Assembly: GCA_032622095.1 (NCBI GenBank)
Contig: CP136062.1
Span: 9,081,710-9,145,709, forward strand
DNA: 64,000 nucleotides
Source of the DNA: Siphonodentalium dalli
Taxonomy: Eukaryota > Mollusca > Scaphopoda > Gadilida > Siphonodentaliidae
Direction of reading: 5' to 3'
The position numbers and the translations under genes are program-made. Below the pieces are notes generated by a model. The model saw only the letters and a list, made by a program, of their open reading frames with translations, was not told the DNA's origin and searched no databases. Position 1 is the first letter of the stretch. The number at the start of each line of letters is the position of its first letter. Positions 1 to 15,249 of the stretch are shown one piece after another.

Positions 1-734
1 AAATTGTATTCATACATTGGCTGAGGAGAAAGTGGTTGTGACCACAACTCCTCCTAGACGACGCACATGAGCAGGATTTTGTTTATGTGAGCGTGTTATT
101 CATAGAGAGAAGACGAACTGGTGCAATTTTTACCAAGATCCAAAAATATTTGTCCCTATTAGGGAGGGGGGCAAAAATTGTCATTTTTTTGTCGTCTCCG
201 ATTCGAACCAAAATTGTTGTGAAGTATCTACAGGACGTTCTGAGAGAACTCCAGTAAGAATTTTGTAAATCGGTTGAAAAATGTAGAAATTGTGGCCCAT
301 TAATTCTTATCAAGTTTACACAAGATGCACTATGGATTTAAATTCCTACAACCAATCGTCACTTTTTTGGTGTCATTCGATGGGGAATTTCTAGTACTTC
401 TAAACGATTACCTACTTGCCGTATTATGTCAATGGAAGCAGAGATAATCGAAATGTATATACTGAACAGCATATATATAGGCCTACATAGTAGAATATCG
501 CCACAATATCTTACTAAAACCCTACTATATAATAAAGGGGCATCAATTGCGAACACAATCACGCAACAATTAGCTCGATATCTCGAAAATTGGCCGAGAT
601 ATGGTGACTTTTCTATCCGCGTCGCCTAATTCCGAGATATGGGTGGGGGTCACACCAGAACGTTCCAACTGAACACAGAAATGTCAAGAAACCGTACTAT
701 CGACATACCAATCAATTCCGCGCGATTACCTTAT

Positions 735-763
735 TATACTTCCATGTTTTACATGGAAGTATA
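735..763. repeat. Perfect 13 bp hairpin within each 1.38 kb unit
   Basis: Arms TATACTTCCATGT (735-747) and ACATGGAAGTATA (751-763) flank a TTT loop. The hairpin recurs in the other array units (some with one arm mismatch, for example TTACATGT in copies 5, 7 and 8). A hairpin with the same outer nine bases occurs at 55008-55037 in a diverged dispersed relative. This suggests a structural terminus or junction of the founding element. Confidence 0.8.
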
Positions 764-1546
764 TTGTTTTTGTGATTTTTATTTTTCTCTATTATTAATT
801 GCGTTCTTAGCAACTTTATAATGAGCATAGCTCAGTCTATACAAGAGTTAGAAAGCTAAAACTTTGTATGTATATATATGTATACAAACTCTAGTGCTTA
901 AGCATATTGAGAATCATGTCCTCACTTGATTTGCAGAGTTATCTCCCTTTATGTGAACAATTGGTGTTTTCAGAACTCCGAAAATATAAGGAGTACAGCA
1001 CTGAAATTTGGTCGATACATACATCTTGATATCCACTGAATCATGAGCACATCAAAAACTTTGTCCGTCTTTCCTCTCCAGAGTTATCTCCCATATATAT
1101 GTCAACCTCGAAATCTTCTGATCGCATGTTCTCACATAGCAAGAAAGATAGCTGGATTTAGTTTCTATGGTAGTGCTGGCCGTTGTCAATATACTTCACA
1201 AAAATAATATGGACAGGGTCGGCCTTACATTTTTTGGTTAGGGTGGGGGCGAAATTTTCGCAATTTTTTTTTGCGATTATTTCAACCATTTTTACTACCA
1301 TGTATTTTTAGGACGTACTAATGATCCTCCTGAATGAATTTTGTAAATCGGTTGAGAAATGTCCAAGTTACAGACCATCGAAAATTGTATTCATACATTG
1401 GCTGAGGAGAAAGTGGTTGTGACCACAACTCCTCCTAGACGACGCACATGAGCAGGATTTTGTTTATGTGAGCGTGTTATTTATAGAGAGAAGACGAACT
1501 GGTGCAATTTTTACCAAGATCCAAAAATATTTGTCCGTATTAGGGA

Positions 1547-1564
1547 GGGGGGGGGGGGGGGGGG
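1547..1564 (+). repeat. Expanded poly-G tract in array copy 2
   Basis: A run of 18 G where most copies have 5-6. Copies 3 (2939-2957, 19 G) and 4 (4335-4356, 22 G) carry the same expansion; the remaining copies do not. All three expanded copies also share GTCCGTATTA instead of GTCCCTATTA just upstream. Confidence 0.9.
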
Positions 1565-4500
1565 CAAAAATTGTCATTTTTTTGTCGTCTCCGATTCGAA
1601 CCAAAATTGTTGTGAAGTATCTATAGGACGTTCTGAGAGTACTCCAGTAAGAATTTTGTAAATCGGTTGAAAAATGTAGAAATTGTGGCCCATTAATTCT
1701 TATCAAGTTTACACAAGATGCACTATGGATTTAAATTCCTACAACCAATCGTCACTTTTTTGGTGTCATTCGATGGGGAATTTCTAGTACTTCTAAACGA
1801 TTACCTACTTGCCGTATTATGTCAATGGAAGCAGAGATAATCGAAATGTATATACTGAACAGCATATATATAGGCCTACATAGTAGAATATCGCCACAAT
1901 ATCTTACTAAAACCCAACTATATAATAAAGGGGCATCAATTGCGAACACAATCACGCAACAATTAGCTCGATATCTCGAAAATTGGCCGAGATATGGTGA
2001 CTTTTCTATCCGCGTCACCTAATTCCGAGGTATGGGTGGGGGTCACACCAGAACGTTCCAACTGAACACAGAAATGTCAGAAACCGTACTATCGACATAC
2101 CAATCAATTCCGCGCGATTACCTTATTATACTTCCATGTTTTACATGGAAGTATATTGTTTTTGTGATTTTTATTTTTCTCTATTATTATTTGCGTTCTT
2201 AGCAATTTTATAATGAGCATAGCTCAGTCTATACAAGAGTTAGAAAGCTAAAACTTTGTATGTATATATATGTATACAAACTCTAGTGCTTAAGCATATT
2301 GAGAATCATGTCCTCACTTGATTTGCAGAGTTATCTCCCTTTATGTGAACAATTGGTGTTTTCAGAACTCCGAAAATATAAGGAGTACAGCACTGAAATT
2401 TGGTCGATACATACATCTTGATATCCACTGAATCATGAGCACATCAAAAACTTTGTCCGTCTTTCCTCTCCAGAGTTATCTCCCATATATATGTCAACCT
2501 CGAAATCTTCTGATCGCTTGTTCTCACATAGCAAGAAAGATAGCTGGATTTAGTTTCTATGGTAGTGCTGGCCGTTGTCAATATACTTCACAAAAATAAT
2601 ATGGACAGGGTCGGCCTTACATTTTTTGGTTAGGGTGGGGGCGAAATTTTCGCAATTTTTTTTTGCGATTATTTCAACCATTTTTACTACCATGTATTTT
2701 TAGGACGTACTAATGATCCTCCTGAATGAATTTTGTAAATCGGTTGAGAAATGTCCAAGTTACAGACCATCGCAAATTGTATTCATACATTGGCTGAGGA
2801 GAAAGTGGTTGTGACCACAACTCCTCCTAGACGACGCACATGAGCAGGATTTTGTTTATGTGAGCGTGTTATTTATAGAGAGAAGACGAACTGGTGCAAT
2901 TTTTACCAAGATCCAAAAATATTTGTCCGTATTAGGGAGGGGGGGGGGGGGGGGGGGCAAAAATTGTCATTTTTTTTGTCGTCTCCGATTCGAACCAAAA
3001 TTGTTGTGAAGTATCTATAGGACGTTCTGAGAGTACTCCAGTAAGAATTTTGTAAATCGGTTGAAAAATGTAGAAATTGTGGCCCATTAATTCTTATCAA
3101 GTTTACACAAGATGCACTATGGATTTAAATTCCTACAACCAATCGTCACTTTTTTGGTGTCATTCGATGGGGAATTTCTAGTACTTCTAAACGATTACCT
3201 ACTTGCCGTATTATGTCAATGGAAGCAGAGATAATCGAAATGTATATACTGAACAGCATATATATAGGCCTACATAGTAGAATATCGCCACAATATCTTA
3301 CTAAAACCCAACTATATAATAAAGGGGCATCAATTGCGAACACAATCACGCAACAATTAGCTCGATATCTCGAAAATTGGCCGAGATATGGTGACTTTTC
3401 TATCCGCGTCGCCTAATTCCGAGGTATGGGTGGGGGTCACACCAGAACGTTCCAACTGAACACAGAAATGTCAAGAAACCGTACTATCGACATACCAATC
3501 AATTCCGCGCGATTACCTTATTATACTTCCATGTTTTACATGGAAGTATATTGTTTTTGTGATTTTTATTTTTCTCTATTATTATTTGCGTTCTTAGCAA
3601 TTTTATAATGAGCATAGCTCAGTCAATACAAGAGTTAGAAAGCTAAAACTTTGTATGTATATATATGTATACAAACTCTAGTGCTTAGGCATATTGAGAA
3701 TCATGTCCTCACTTGATTTGCAGAGTTATCTCCCTTTATGTGAACAATTGGTGTTTTCAGAACTCCGAAAATATAAGGAGTACAGCACTGAAATTTGGTC
3801 GATACATACATCTTGATATCCACTGAATCATGAGCACATCAAAAACTTTGTCCGTCTTTCCTCTCCAGAGTTATCTCCCATATATATGTCAACCTCGAAA
3901 TCTTCTGATCGCTTGTTCTCACATAGCAAGAAAGATAGCTGGATTTAGTTTCTATGGTAGTGCTGGCCGTTGTCAATATACTTCACAAAAATAATATGGA
4001 CAGGGTCGGACTTACATTTTTTGGTTAGGGTGGGGGCGAAATTTTCGCAATTTTTTTTTTGCGATTATTTCAACCATTTTTACTACCATGTATTTTTAGG
4101 ACGTACTAATGATCCTCCTGAATGAATTTTGTAAATCGGTTGAGAAATGTCCAAGTTACAGACCATCGCAAATTGTATTCATACATTGGCTGAGGAGAAA
4201 GTGGTTGTGACCACAACTCCTCCTAGACGACGCACATGAGCAGGATTTTGTTTATGTGAGCGTGTTATTTATAGAGAGAAGACGAACTGGTGCAATTTTT
4301 ACCAAGATCCAAAAATATTTGTCCGTATTAGGGAGGGGGGGGGGGGGGGGGGGGGGCAAAAATTGTCATTTTTTGTCGTCTCCGATTCGAACCAAAATTG
4401 TTGTGAAGTATCTATAGGACGTTCTGAGAGTACTCCAGTAAGAATTTTGTAAATCGTTTGAAAAATGTAGAAATTGTGGCCCATTAATTCTTATCAAGTT

Positions 4501-7500
4501 TACACAAGATGCACTATGGATTTAAATTCCTACAACCAATCGTCACTTTTTTGGTGTCATTCGATGGGGAATTTCTAGTACTTCTAAACGATTACCTACT
4601 TGCCGTATTATGTCAATGGAAGCAGAGATAATCGAAATGTATATACTGAACAGCATATATATAGGCCTACATAGTAGAATATCGCCACAATATCTTACTA
4701 AAACCCTACTATATAATAAAGGGGCATCAATTGCGAACACAATCACGCAACAATTAGCTCGATATCTCGAAAATTGGCCGAGATATGGTGACTTTTCTAT
4801 CCGCGTCACCTAATTCCGAGGTATGGGTGGGGGTCACACCAGAACGTTCCAACTGAACACAGAAATGTCAAGAAACCGTACTATCGACATACCAATCAAT
4901 TCCGCGCGATTACCTTATTATACTTCCATGTTTTACATGGAAGTATATTGTTTTTGTGATTTTTATTTTTCTCTATTATAATTTGCGTTCTTAGCAATTT
5001 TATAATGAGCATAGCTCAGTCAATACAAGAGTTAGAAAGCTAAAACTTTGTATGTATATATATGTATACAAACTCTAGTGCTTAGGCATATTGAGAATCA
5101 TGTCCTCACTTGATTTGCAGAGTTATCTCCCTTTATGTGAACAATTGGTGTTTTCAGAACTCCGAAAATATAAGGAGTACAGAAATGAAATTTGGTCGAT
5201 ACATACATCTTGATATCCACTGAATAATGAGCACATCAAAAACTTTGTCTGTCTTTCCTCTCCAGAGTTATCTCCCCATATATATGTCAACCTCGAAATC
5301 TTCTGATCGCATGTTCTCACATAGCAAGAAAGATAGCTGGATTTAGTTTCTATGGTAGTGCTGGCCGTTGTCAATATACTTCACAAAAATAATATGGACA
5401 GGGTCGGACTTACATTTTTTGGTTAGGGTGGGGGCGAAATTTTCGCAATTTTTTTTTTGAGATTATTTCAACCATTTTTACTACCATGTATTTTTAGGAC
5501 GTACTAATGATGCTCCTGAATGAATTTTGTAAATCGGTTGAGAAATGTCCAAGTTACAGACCATCGAAAATTGTATTCATACATTGGCTGAGGAGAAAGT
5601 GGTTGTGACCACAACTCCTCCTAGACGACGCACATGAGCAGGATTTTGTTTATGTGAGCGTGTTATTCATAGAGAGAAGACGAACTGGTGCAATTTTTAC
5701 CAAGATCCAAAAATATTTGTCCCTATTAGGGAGGGGGGCAAACATTGTCATTTTTTTGTCGTCTCCGATTCGAACCAAAATTGTTGTGAAGTATCTATAG
5801 GAAGTTCTGAGAGTACTCCAGTAAGAATTTTTTAAATCGGTTGAAAAATGTAGAAATTGTGGCCCATTAATTCTTATCAAGTTTACACAAGATGCACTAT
5901 GGATTTAAATTCCTACAACCAATCGTCACTTTTTTGGTGTCATTCGATGGGGAATTTCTAGTACTTCTAAACGATTACCTACTTGCCGTATTATGTCAAT
6001 GGAAGCAGAGATAATCGAAATGTATATACTGAACAGCATATATATAGGCCTACATAGTAGAATATCGCCACAATATCTTACTAAAACCCAAACTATATAA
6101 TAAAGGGGCATCAATTGCGAACACAATCACGCAACAATTAGCTCGATATCTCGAAAATTGGCCGAGATATGGTGACTTTTCTATCCGCGTCGCCTAATTC
6201 CGATGGTATGGGTGGGGGTCACACCAGAACGTTCCAACTGAACACAGAAATGTCAAGAAACCGTACTATCGACATACCAATCAATTCCGCGCGATTACCT
6301 TATTATACTTACATGTTTTACATGGAAGTATATTGTTTTTGTGATTTTTATTTTTCTCTATTATTATTTGCGTTCTTAGCAATTTTTATAATGAGCATAG
6401 CTCAGTCAATACAAGAGATAGAAAGCTAAAACTTTGTATGTATATATATGTATACCAACTCTAGTGCTTAGGCATATTGAGGAATCATGTCCTCACTTGA
6501 TTTGCAGAGTTATCTCCCTTTATGTGAACAATTGGTGTTTTCAGAACTCCGAAAATATAAGGATTACAGCACTGAAATTTGGTCGATACATACATCTTGA
6601 TATCCACGGAATCATGAGCACATCAAAAACTTTGTCCGTCTTTCCTCTCCAGAGTTATCTCCCATATATATGTCAACCTCGAAATCTTCTGATCGCATGT
6701 TCTCACATAGCAAGAAAGATAGCTGGATTTAGTTTCTATGGTAGTGCTGGCCGTTGTCAATATACTTCACAAAAATAATATGGACAGGGTCGGACTTACA
6801 TTTTTTGGTTAGGTGGGGGCGAAATTTTCGCAATTTTTTTTTTTGCGATTATTTCAACCATTTTTACTACCATGTATTTTTAGGACGTACTAATGATCCT
6901 CCTGAATGAATTTTGTAAATCGGTTGAGAAATGTCCAAGTTACAGACCATCGCAAATTGTATTCATACATTGGCTGAGGAGAAAGTGGTTGTGACCACAA
7001 CTCCTCCTAGACGACGCACATGAGCAGGATTTTGTTTATGTGAGCGTGTTATTCATAGAGAGAAGACGAACTGGTGCAATTTTTACCAAGATAAAAAAAT
7101 ATTTGTCCCTATTAGGGAGGGGGGAAAAATTGTCATTTTTTTGTCGTTTCCGATTCGAACCAAAATTGTTGTGAAGTATCTATAGGACGTTCTGAGAGTA
7201 CTCCAGTAAGAATTTTGTAAATCGGTTGAAAAATGTAGAAATTGTGGCTCATTAATTCTTATCAAGTTTACACAAGATGCACTATGGATTTAAATTCCTA
7301 CAACCAATCGTCACTTTTTTGGTGTCATTCGATGGGGAATTTCCAGTACTTCTAAACGATTACCTACTTGCCATATTATGTCAATGGAAGCAGAGATAAT
7401 CGAAATGTATATACTGAACAGCATATATATAGGCCTACATAGTAGAATATCGCCACAATATCTTACTAAAACCCTACTATATAATAAAGGGGCATCAATT

Positions 7501-10500
7501 GCGAACACAATCACGCAACAATTAGCTCGATATCTCGAAAATTGGCCGAGATATGGTGACTTTTCTATCCGCGTCACCTAATTCCGAGGTATGGGTGGGG
7601 GTCACACCAGAACGTTCCAACTGAACACAGAAATGTCAAGAAACCGTACTATCGACATACCAATCAATTCCGCGCGATTACCTTATTATACTTCCATGTT
7701 TTACATGGAAGTATATTGTTTTTGTGATTTTTATTTTTCTCTATTATTATTTGCGTTCTTAGCAATTTTATAATGAGCATAGCTCAGTCAATACAAGAGT
7801 TAGAAAGCTAAAACTTTGTATGTATATATATGTATACCAACTCTAGTGCTTAGGCATATTGAGAATCATGTCCTCACTTGATTTGCAGAGTTATCTCCCT
7901 TTATGTGAACAATTGGTGTTTTCAGAACTCCGAAAATATAAGGAGTACAGCACTGAAATTTGGTCGATACATACATCTTGATATCCACTGAATAATGAGC
8001 ACATCAAAAACTTTGTCCGTCTTTCCTCTCCAGAGTTATCTCCCCATATATATGTCAACCTCGAAATCTTCTGATCGCATGTTCTCACATAGCAAGAAAG
8101 ATAGCTGGATTTAGTTTCTATGGTAGTGCTGGCCGTTGTCAATATACTTCACAAAAATAATATGGACAGGGTCGGACTTACATTTTTTGGTTAGGGTGGG
8201 GGCGAAATTTTCGCAATTTTTTTTTTGCGATTATTTCAACCATTTTTACTACCGTGTATTTTTAGGACGTACTAATGATGCTCCTGAATGAATTTTGTAA
8301 ATCGGTTGAGAAATGTCCAAGTTACAGACCATCGAAAATTGTATTCATACATTGGCTGAAGAGAAAGTGGTTGTGACCACAACTCCTCCTAGACGACGCA
8401 CATGAGCAGGATTTTGTTTATGTGAGCGTGTTATTCATAGAGAGAAGACGAACTGGTGCAATTTTTACCAAGATCCAAAAAATATTTGTCCCTATTAGGG
8501 AGGGGGGCAAACATTGTCATTTTTTTGTCGTCTCCGATTCGAACCAAAATTGTTGTGAAGTATCTATAGGAAGTTCTGAGAGTACTCCAGTAAGAATTTT
8601 TTTAAATCGGTTGAAAAATGTAGAAATTGTGGCCCATTAATTCTTATCAAGTTTACACAAGATGCACTATGGATTTAAATTCCTACAACCAATCGTCACT
8701 TTTTGGTGTCATTCGATGGGGAATTTCTAGTACTTCTAAACGATTACCTACTTGCCGTATTATGTCAATGGAAGCAGAGGATAATCGAAATGTATATACT
8801 GAACAGCATATATATAGGCCTACATAGTAGAATATCGCCACAATATCTTACTAAAACCCTACTATATAATAAAGGGGCATCAATTGCGAACACAATCACG
8901 CAACAATTAGCTCGATATCTCGAAAATTGGCCGAGATATGGTGACTTTTCTATCCGCGTCGCCTAATTCCGAGGTATGGGTGGGGGTTCACACCAGAAAC
9001 GTTCCAACTGAACACAGAAATGTCAAGAAACCGTACTATCGACATACCAATCAATTCCGCGCGATTACCTTATTATACTTACATGTTTTACATGGAAGTA
9101 TATTGTTTTTGTGATTTTTATTTTTCTCTATTATTATTTGCGTTCTTAGCAATTTTATAATGAGCATAGCTCAGTCAATACAAGAGATAGAAAGCTAAAA
9201 CTTTGTATGTATATATGTATACAAACTCTAGTGCTTGGGCATATTGAGAATCATGTCCTCACTTGATTTGCAGAGTTATCTCCCTTTATGTGAACAATTG
9301 GTGTTTTCAGAACTCCGAAAATATAAGGAGTACAGCACTGAAATTTGGTCGATACATACATCTTGATATCCACGGAATCATGAGCACATCAAAAACTTTG
9401 TCCGTCTTTCCTCTCCAGAGTTATCTCCCATATATATGTCAACCTCGAAATCTTCTGATCGCATGTTCTCACATAGCAAGAAAGATAGCTGGATTTAGTT
9501 TCTATGGTAGTGCTGGCCGTTGTCAATATACTTCACAAAAATAATATGGACAGGGTCGGACTTACATTTTTTGGTTAGGGTGGGGGCGAAATTTTCGCAA
9601 TTTTTTTTTTGCGATTATTTCAACCATTTTTACTACCATGTATTTTTAGGACGTACTAATGATCCTCCTGAATGAATTTTGTAAATCGGTTTAGAAATGT
9701 CCAAGTTACAGACCATCGCAAATTGTATTCATACATTGGCTGAGGAGAAAGTGGTTGTGACCACAACTCCTCCTAGACGACGCACATGAGCAGGATTTTG
9801 TTTATGTGAGCGTGTTATTCATAGAGAGAAGACGAACTGGTGCAATTTTTACCAAGATCCAAAAATATTTGTCCCTATTAGGGAGGGGGGCAAACATTGT
9901 CATTTTTTTGTCGTCTCCGATTCGAACCAAAATTGTTGTGAAGTATCTATAGGAAGTTCTGAGAGTACTCCAGTAAGAATTTTTTAAATCGGTTGAAAAA
10001 TGTAGAAATTGTGGCCCATTAATTCTTATCAAGTTTACACAAGATGCACTATGGATTTAAATTCCTACAACCAATCGTCACTTTTTTGGTGTCATTCGAT
10101 GGGGAATTTCTAGTACTTCTAAACGATTACCTACTTGCCGTATTATGTCAATGGAAGCAGAGATAATCGAAATGTATATACTGAACAGCATATATATAGG
10201 CCTACATAGTAGAATATCGCCACAATATCTTACTAAAACCCTACTATATAATAAAGGGGCATCAATTGCGAACACAATCACGCAACAATTAGCTCGATAT
10301 CTCGAAAATTGGCCGAGATATGGTGACTTTTCTATCCGCGTCGCCTAATTCCGAGGTATGGGTGGGGGTCACACCAGAACGTTCCAACTGAACACAGAAA
10401 TGTCAAGAAACCGTACTATCGACATACCAATCAATTCCGCGCGATTACCTTATTATACTTACATGTTTTACATGGAAGTATATTGTTTTTGTGATTTTTA

Positions 10501-13500
10501 TTTTTCTCTATTATTATTTGCGTTCTTAGCAATTTTATAATGAGCATAGCTCAGTCAATACAAGAGATAGAAAGCTAAAACTTTGTATGTATATATGTAT
10601 ACAAACTCTAGTGCTTGGGCATATTGAGAATCATGTCCTCACTTGATTTGCAGAGTTATCTCCCTTTATGTGAACAATTGGTGTTTTCAGAACTCCGAAA
10701 ATATAAGGAGTACAGCACTGAAATTTGGTCGATACATACATCTTGATATCCACGGAATCATGAGCACATCAAAAACTTTGTCCGTCTTTCCTCTCCAGAG
10801 TTATCTCCCATATATATGTCAACCTCGAAATCTTCTGATCGCATGTTCTCACATAGCAAGAAAGATAGCTGGATTTAGTTTCTATGGTAGTGCTGGCCGT
10901 TGTCAATATACTTCACAAAAATAATATGGACAGGGTCGGACTTACATTTTTTGGTTAGGGTGGGGGCGAAATTTTCGCAATTTTTTTTTTGCGATTATTT
11001 CAACCATTTTTACTACCATGTATTTTTAGGACGTACTAATGATCCTCCTGAATGAATTTTGTAAATCGGTTTAGAAATGTCCAAGTTACAGACCATCGCA
11101 AATTGTATTCATACATTGGCTGAGGAGAAAGTGGTTGTGACCACAACTCCTCCTAGACGACGCACATGAGCAGGATTTTGTTTATGTGAGCGTGTTATTC
11201 ATAGAGAGAAGACGAACTGGTGCAATTTTTACCAAGATAAAAAAATATTTGTCCCTATTAGGGAGGGGGAAAAAATTGTCATTTTTTTGTCGTCTCCGAT
11301 TCGAACCAAAATTGTTGTGAAGTATCTATAGGACGTTCTGAGAGTACTCCAGTAAGAATTTTGTAAATCGGTTGAAAAATGTAGAAATTGTGGCCCATTA
11401 ATTCTTATCAAGTTTACACAAGATGCACTATGGATTTAAATTCCTACAACCAATCGTCACTTTTTTGGTGTCATTCGATGGGGAATTTCCAGTACTTCTA
11501 AACGATTACCTACTTGCCGTATTATGTCAATGGAAGCAGAGATAATCGAAATGTATATACTGAACAGCATATATATAGGCCTACATAGTAGAATATCGCC
11601 ACAATATCTTACTAAAACCCTACTATATAATAAAGGGGCATCAATTGCGAACACAATCACGCAACAATTAGCTCGATATCTCGAAAATTGGCCGAGATAT
11701 GGTGACTTTTCTATCCGCGTCACCTAATTCCGAGGTATGGGTGGGGGTCACACCAGAACGTTCCAACTGAACACAGAAATGTCAAGAAACCGTACTATCG
11801 ACATACCAATCAATTCCGCGCGATTACCTTATTATACTTCCATGTTTTACATGGAAGTATATTGTTTTTGTGATTTTTATTTTTCTCTATTATTATTTGC
11901 GTTCTTAGCAATTTTATAATGAGCATAGCTCAGTCAATACAAGAGTTAGAAAGCTAAAACTTTGTATGTATATATATGTATACAAACGCTAGTGCTTAGG
12001 CATATTGAGAATCATGTCCTCACTTGATTTGCAGAGTTATCTCCCTTTATGTGAACAATTGGTGTTTTCAGAACTCCGAAAATATAAGGAGTACAGCACT
12101 GAAATTTGGTCGATACATACATCTTGATATCCACTGAATAATGAGCACATCAAAAACTTTGTCCGTCTTTCCTCTCCAGAGTTATCTCCCCATATATATG
12201 TCAACCTCGAAATCTTCTGATCGCATGTTCTCACATAGCAAGAAAGATAGCTGGATTTAGTTTCTATGGTAGTGCTGGCCGTTGTCAATATACTTCACAA
12301 AAATAATATGGACAGGGTCGGACTTACATTTTTTGGTTAGGGTGGGGGCGAAATTTTCGCAATTTTTTTTTTGCGATTATTTCAACCATTTTTACTACCA
12401 TGTATTTTTAGGACGTACTAATGATGCTCCTGAATAAATTTTGTAAATCGGTTGAGAAATGTCCAAGTTACAGACCATCGCAAATTGTATTCATACATTG
12501 GCTGAGGAGAAAGTGGTTGTGACCACAACTCCTCCTAGACGACGCACATGAGCAGGATTTTGTTTATGTGAGCGTGTTATTCATAGAGAGAAGACGAACT
12601 GGTGCAATTTTTACCAAGATAAAAAAATATTTGTCCCTATTAGGGAGGGGGGAAAAATTGTCATTTTTTTGTCGTCTCCGATTCGAACCAAAATTGTTGT
12701 GAAGTATCTATAGGACGTTCTGAGAGTACTCCAGTAAGAATTTTGTAAATCGGTTGAAAAATGTAGAAATTGTGGCCCATTAATTCTTATCAAGTTTACA
12801 CAAGATGCACTATGGATTTAAATTCCTACAACCAATCGTCACTTTTTTGGTGTCATTCGATGGGGAATTTCCAGTACTTCTAAACGATTACCTACTTGCC
12901 GTATTATGTCAATGGAAGCAGAGATAATCGAAATGTATATACTGAACAGCATATATATAGGCCTACATAGTAGAATATCGCCACAATATCTTACTAAAAC
13001 CCTACTATATAATAAAGGGGCATCAATTGCGAACACAATCACGCAACAATTAGCTCGATATCTCGAAAATTGGCCGAGATATGGTGACTTTTCTATCCGC
13101 GTCACCTAATTCCGAGGTATGGGTGGGGGTCACACCAGAACGTTCCAACTGAACACAGAAATGTCAAGAAACCGTACTATCGACATACCAATCAATTCCG
13201 CGCGATTACCTTATTATACTTCCATGTTTTACATGGAAGTATATTGTTTTTGTGATTTTTATTTTTCTCTATTATTATTTGCGTTCTTAGCAATTTTATA
13301 ATGAGCATAGCTCAGTCAATACAAGAGTTAGAAAGCTAAAACTTTGTATGTATATATATGTATACAAACTCTAGTGCTTAGGCATATTGAGAATCATGTC
13401 CTCACTTGATTTGCAGAGTTATCTCCCTTTATGTGAACAATTGGTGTTTTCAGAACTCCGAAAATATAAGGAGTACAGCACTGAAATTTGGTCGATACAT

Positions 13501-15249
13501 ACATCTTGATATCCACTGAATAATGAGCACATCAAAAACTTTGTCCGTCTTTCCTCTCCAGAGTTATCTCCCCATATATATGTCAACCTCGAAATCTTCT
13601 GATCGCATGTTCTCACATAGCAAGAAAGATAGCTGGATTTAGTTTCTATGGTAGTGCTGGCCGTTGTCAATATACTTCACAAAAATAATATGGACAGGGT
13701 CGGACTTACATTTTTTGGTTAGGGTGGGGGCGAAATTTTCGCAATTTTTTTTTTGCGATTATTTCAACCATTTTTACTACCATGTATTTTTAGGACGTAC
13801 TAATGATGCTCCTGAATAAATTTTGTAAATCGGTTGAGAAATGTCCAAGTTACAGACCATCGAAAATTGTATTCATACATTGGCTGAGGAGAAAGTGGTT
13901 GTGACCACAACTCCTCCTAGACGACGCACATGAGCAGGATTTTGTTTATGTGAGCGTGTTATTCATAGAGAGAAGACGAACTGGTGCAATTTTTACCAAG
14001 ATCCAAAAATATTTGTCCCTATTAGGGAGGGGGGCAAAAATTGTCATTTTTTGTCGTCTCCGATTCGAACCAAAATTGTTGTGAAGTATCTATAGGAAGT
14101 TCTGAGAGTACTCCAGTAAGAATTTTGTAAATCGGTTGAAAAATGTAGAAATTGTGGCCCATTAATTCTTATCAAGTTTACACAAGATGCACTATGGATT
14201 TAAATTCCTACAACCAATCGTCACTTTTTTGGTGTCATTCGATGGGGAATTTCTAGTACTTCTAAACGATTACCTACTTGCCGTATTATGTCAATGGAAG
14301 CAGAGATAATCGAAATGTATATACTGAACAGCATATATATAGGCCTACATAGTAGAATATCGCCACAATATCTTACTAAAACCCTACTATATAATAAAGG
14401 GGCATCAATTGCGAACACAATCACGCAACAATTAGCTCGATATCTCGAAAATTGGCCGAGATATGGTGACTTTTCTATCCGCGTCACCTAATTCCGAGGT
14501 ATGGGTGGGGGTCACACAAGAACGTTCCAACTGAACACAGAAATGTCAAGAAACCGTACTATCGACATACCAATCAATTCCGCGCGATTCCCTTATTATA
14601 CTTCCATGTTTTACATGGAAGTATATTGTTTTTGTGATTTTTATTTTTCTCTATTATTATTTGCGTTCTTAGAAATTTTATAATGAGCATAGCTCAGTCA
14701 ATACAAGAGTTAGAAAGCTAAATCTTTGTATGTATATATATGTATACAAACTCTAGTGCTTAGGCATATTGAGAATCATGTCCTCACTTGATTTGCAGAG
14801 TTATCTCCCTTTATGTGAACAATTGGTGTTTTCAGAACTCCGAAAATATAAGGAGTACAGCACTGAAATGTGGTCGATACATACATCTTGATATCCACTG
14901 AATCATGAGCACATCAAAAACTTTGTCCGTCTTTCCTCTCCAGAGTTATCTCCCATATATATATCAACCTCGAAATCTTCTGATCGCATGTTCTCACATA
15001 GCAAGAAAGATAGCTGGATTTAGTTTCTATGGTAGTGCTGGCCGTTGTCAATATACTTCACAAAAATAATTTGGACAGGGTGGGGACGAAATTTTCGCAA
15101 TTTTTTGTTGCGATTATTTCAACCATTTTTACTACCATGTATCTTTAGGACGTACTAATGATCCTCCTGAAAGAATTTTGTAAATCGGTTGAGAAATGTC
15201 CAAGTTACAGACCATCGAAAATTAAATAATTTGGCTTATGAAGGAGCAT

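Larger units (their letters stand above)
1..15223. repeat. Tandem array of a ~1.38 kb repeat, 11 copies
   Basis: Eleven head-to-tail copies start (at the shared motif ATTGTATTCATACATTGG) near 3, 1384, 2776, 4172, 5570, 6956, 8338, 9722, 11102, 12484 and 13866. Spacing is 1380-1398 bp, and the last copy is about 1357 bp. Copies are almost identical, differing by scattered substitutions and homopolymer length. The array begins outside the window and stops abruptly in the ATCGAAAATT motif at 15214-15223. All open frames inside it are 60-114 codons, recur in every copy on both strands and resemble nothing known, so I treat the array as non-coding satellite-like DNA. Each unit contains two related ~115 bp modules, each ending in an AAATCGGTTGA motif about 300 bp apart. 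Confidence 0.97.

Noticed and set aside
1-15223. Many 60-114 codon open frames on both strands in the 1.38 kb array
   Set aside because: They recur because the DNA repeats, overlap each other on opposite strands, contain no motif, and break or shift with single-base differences between copies.
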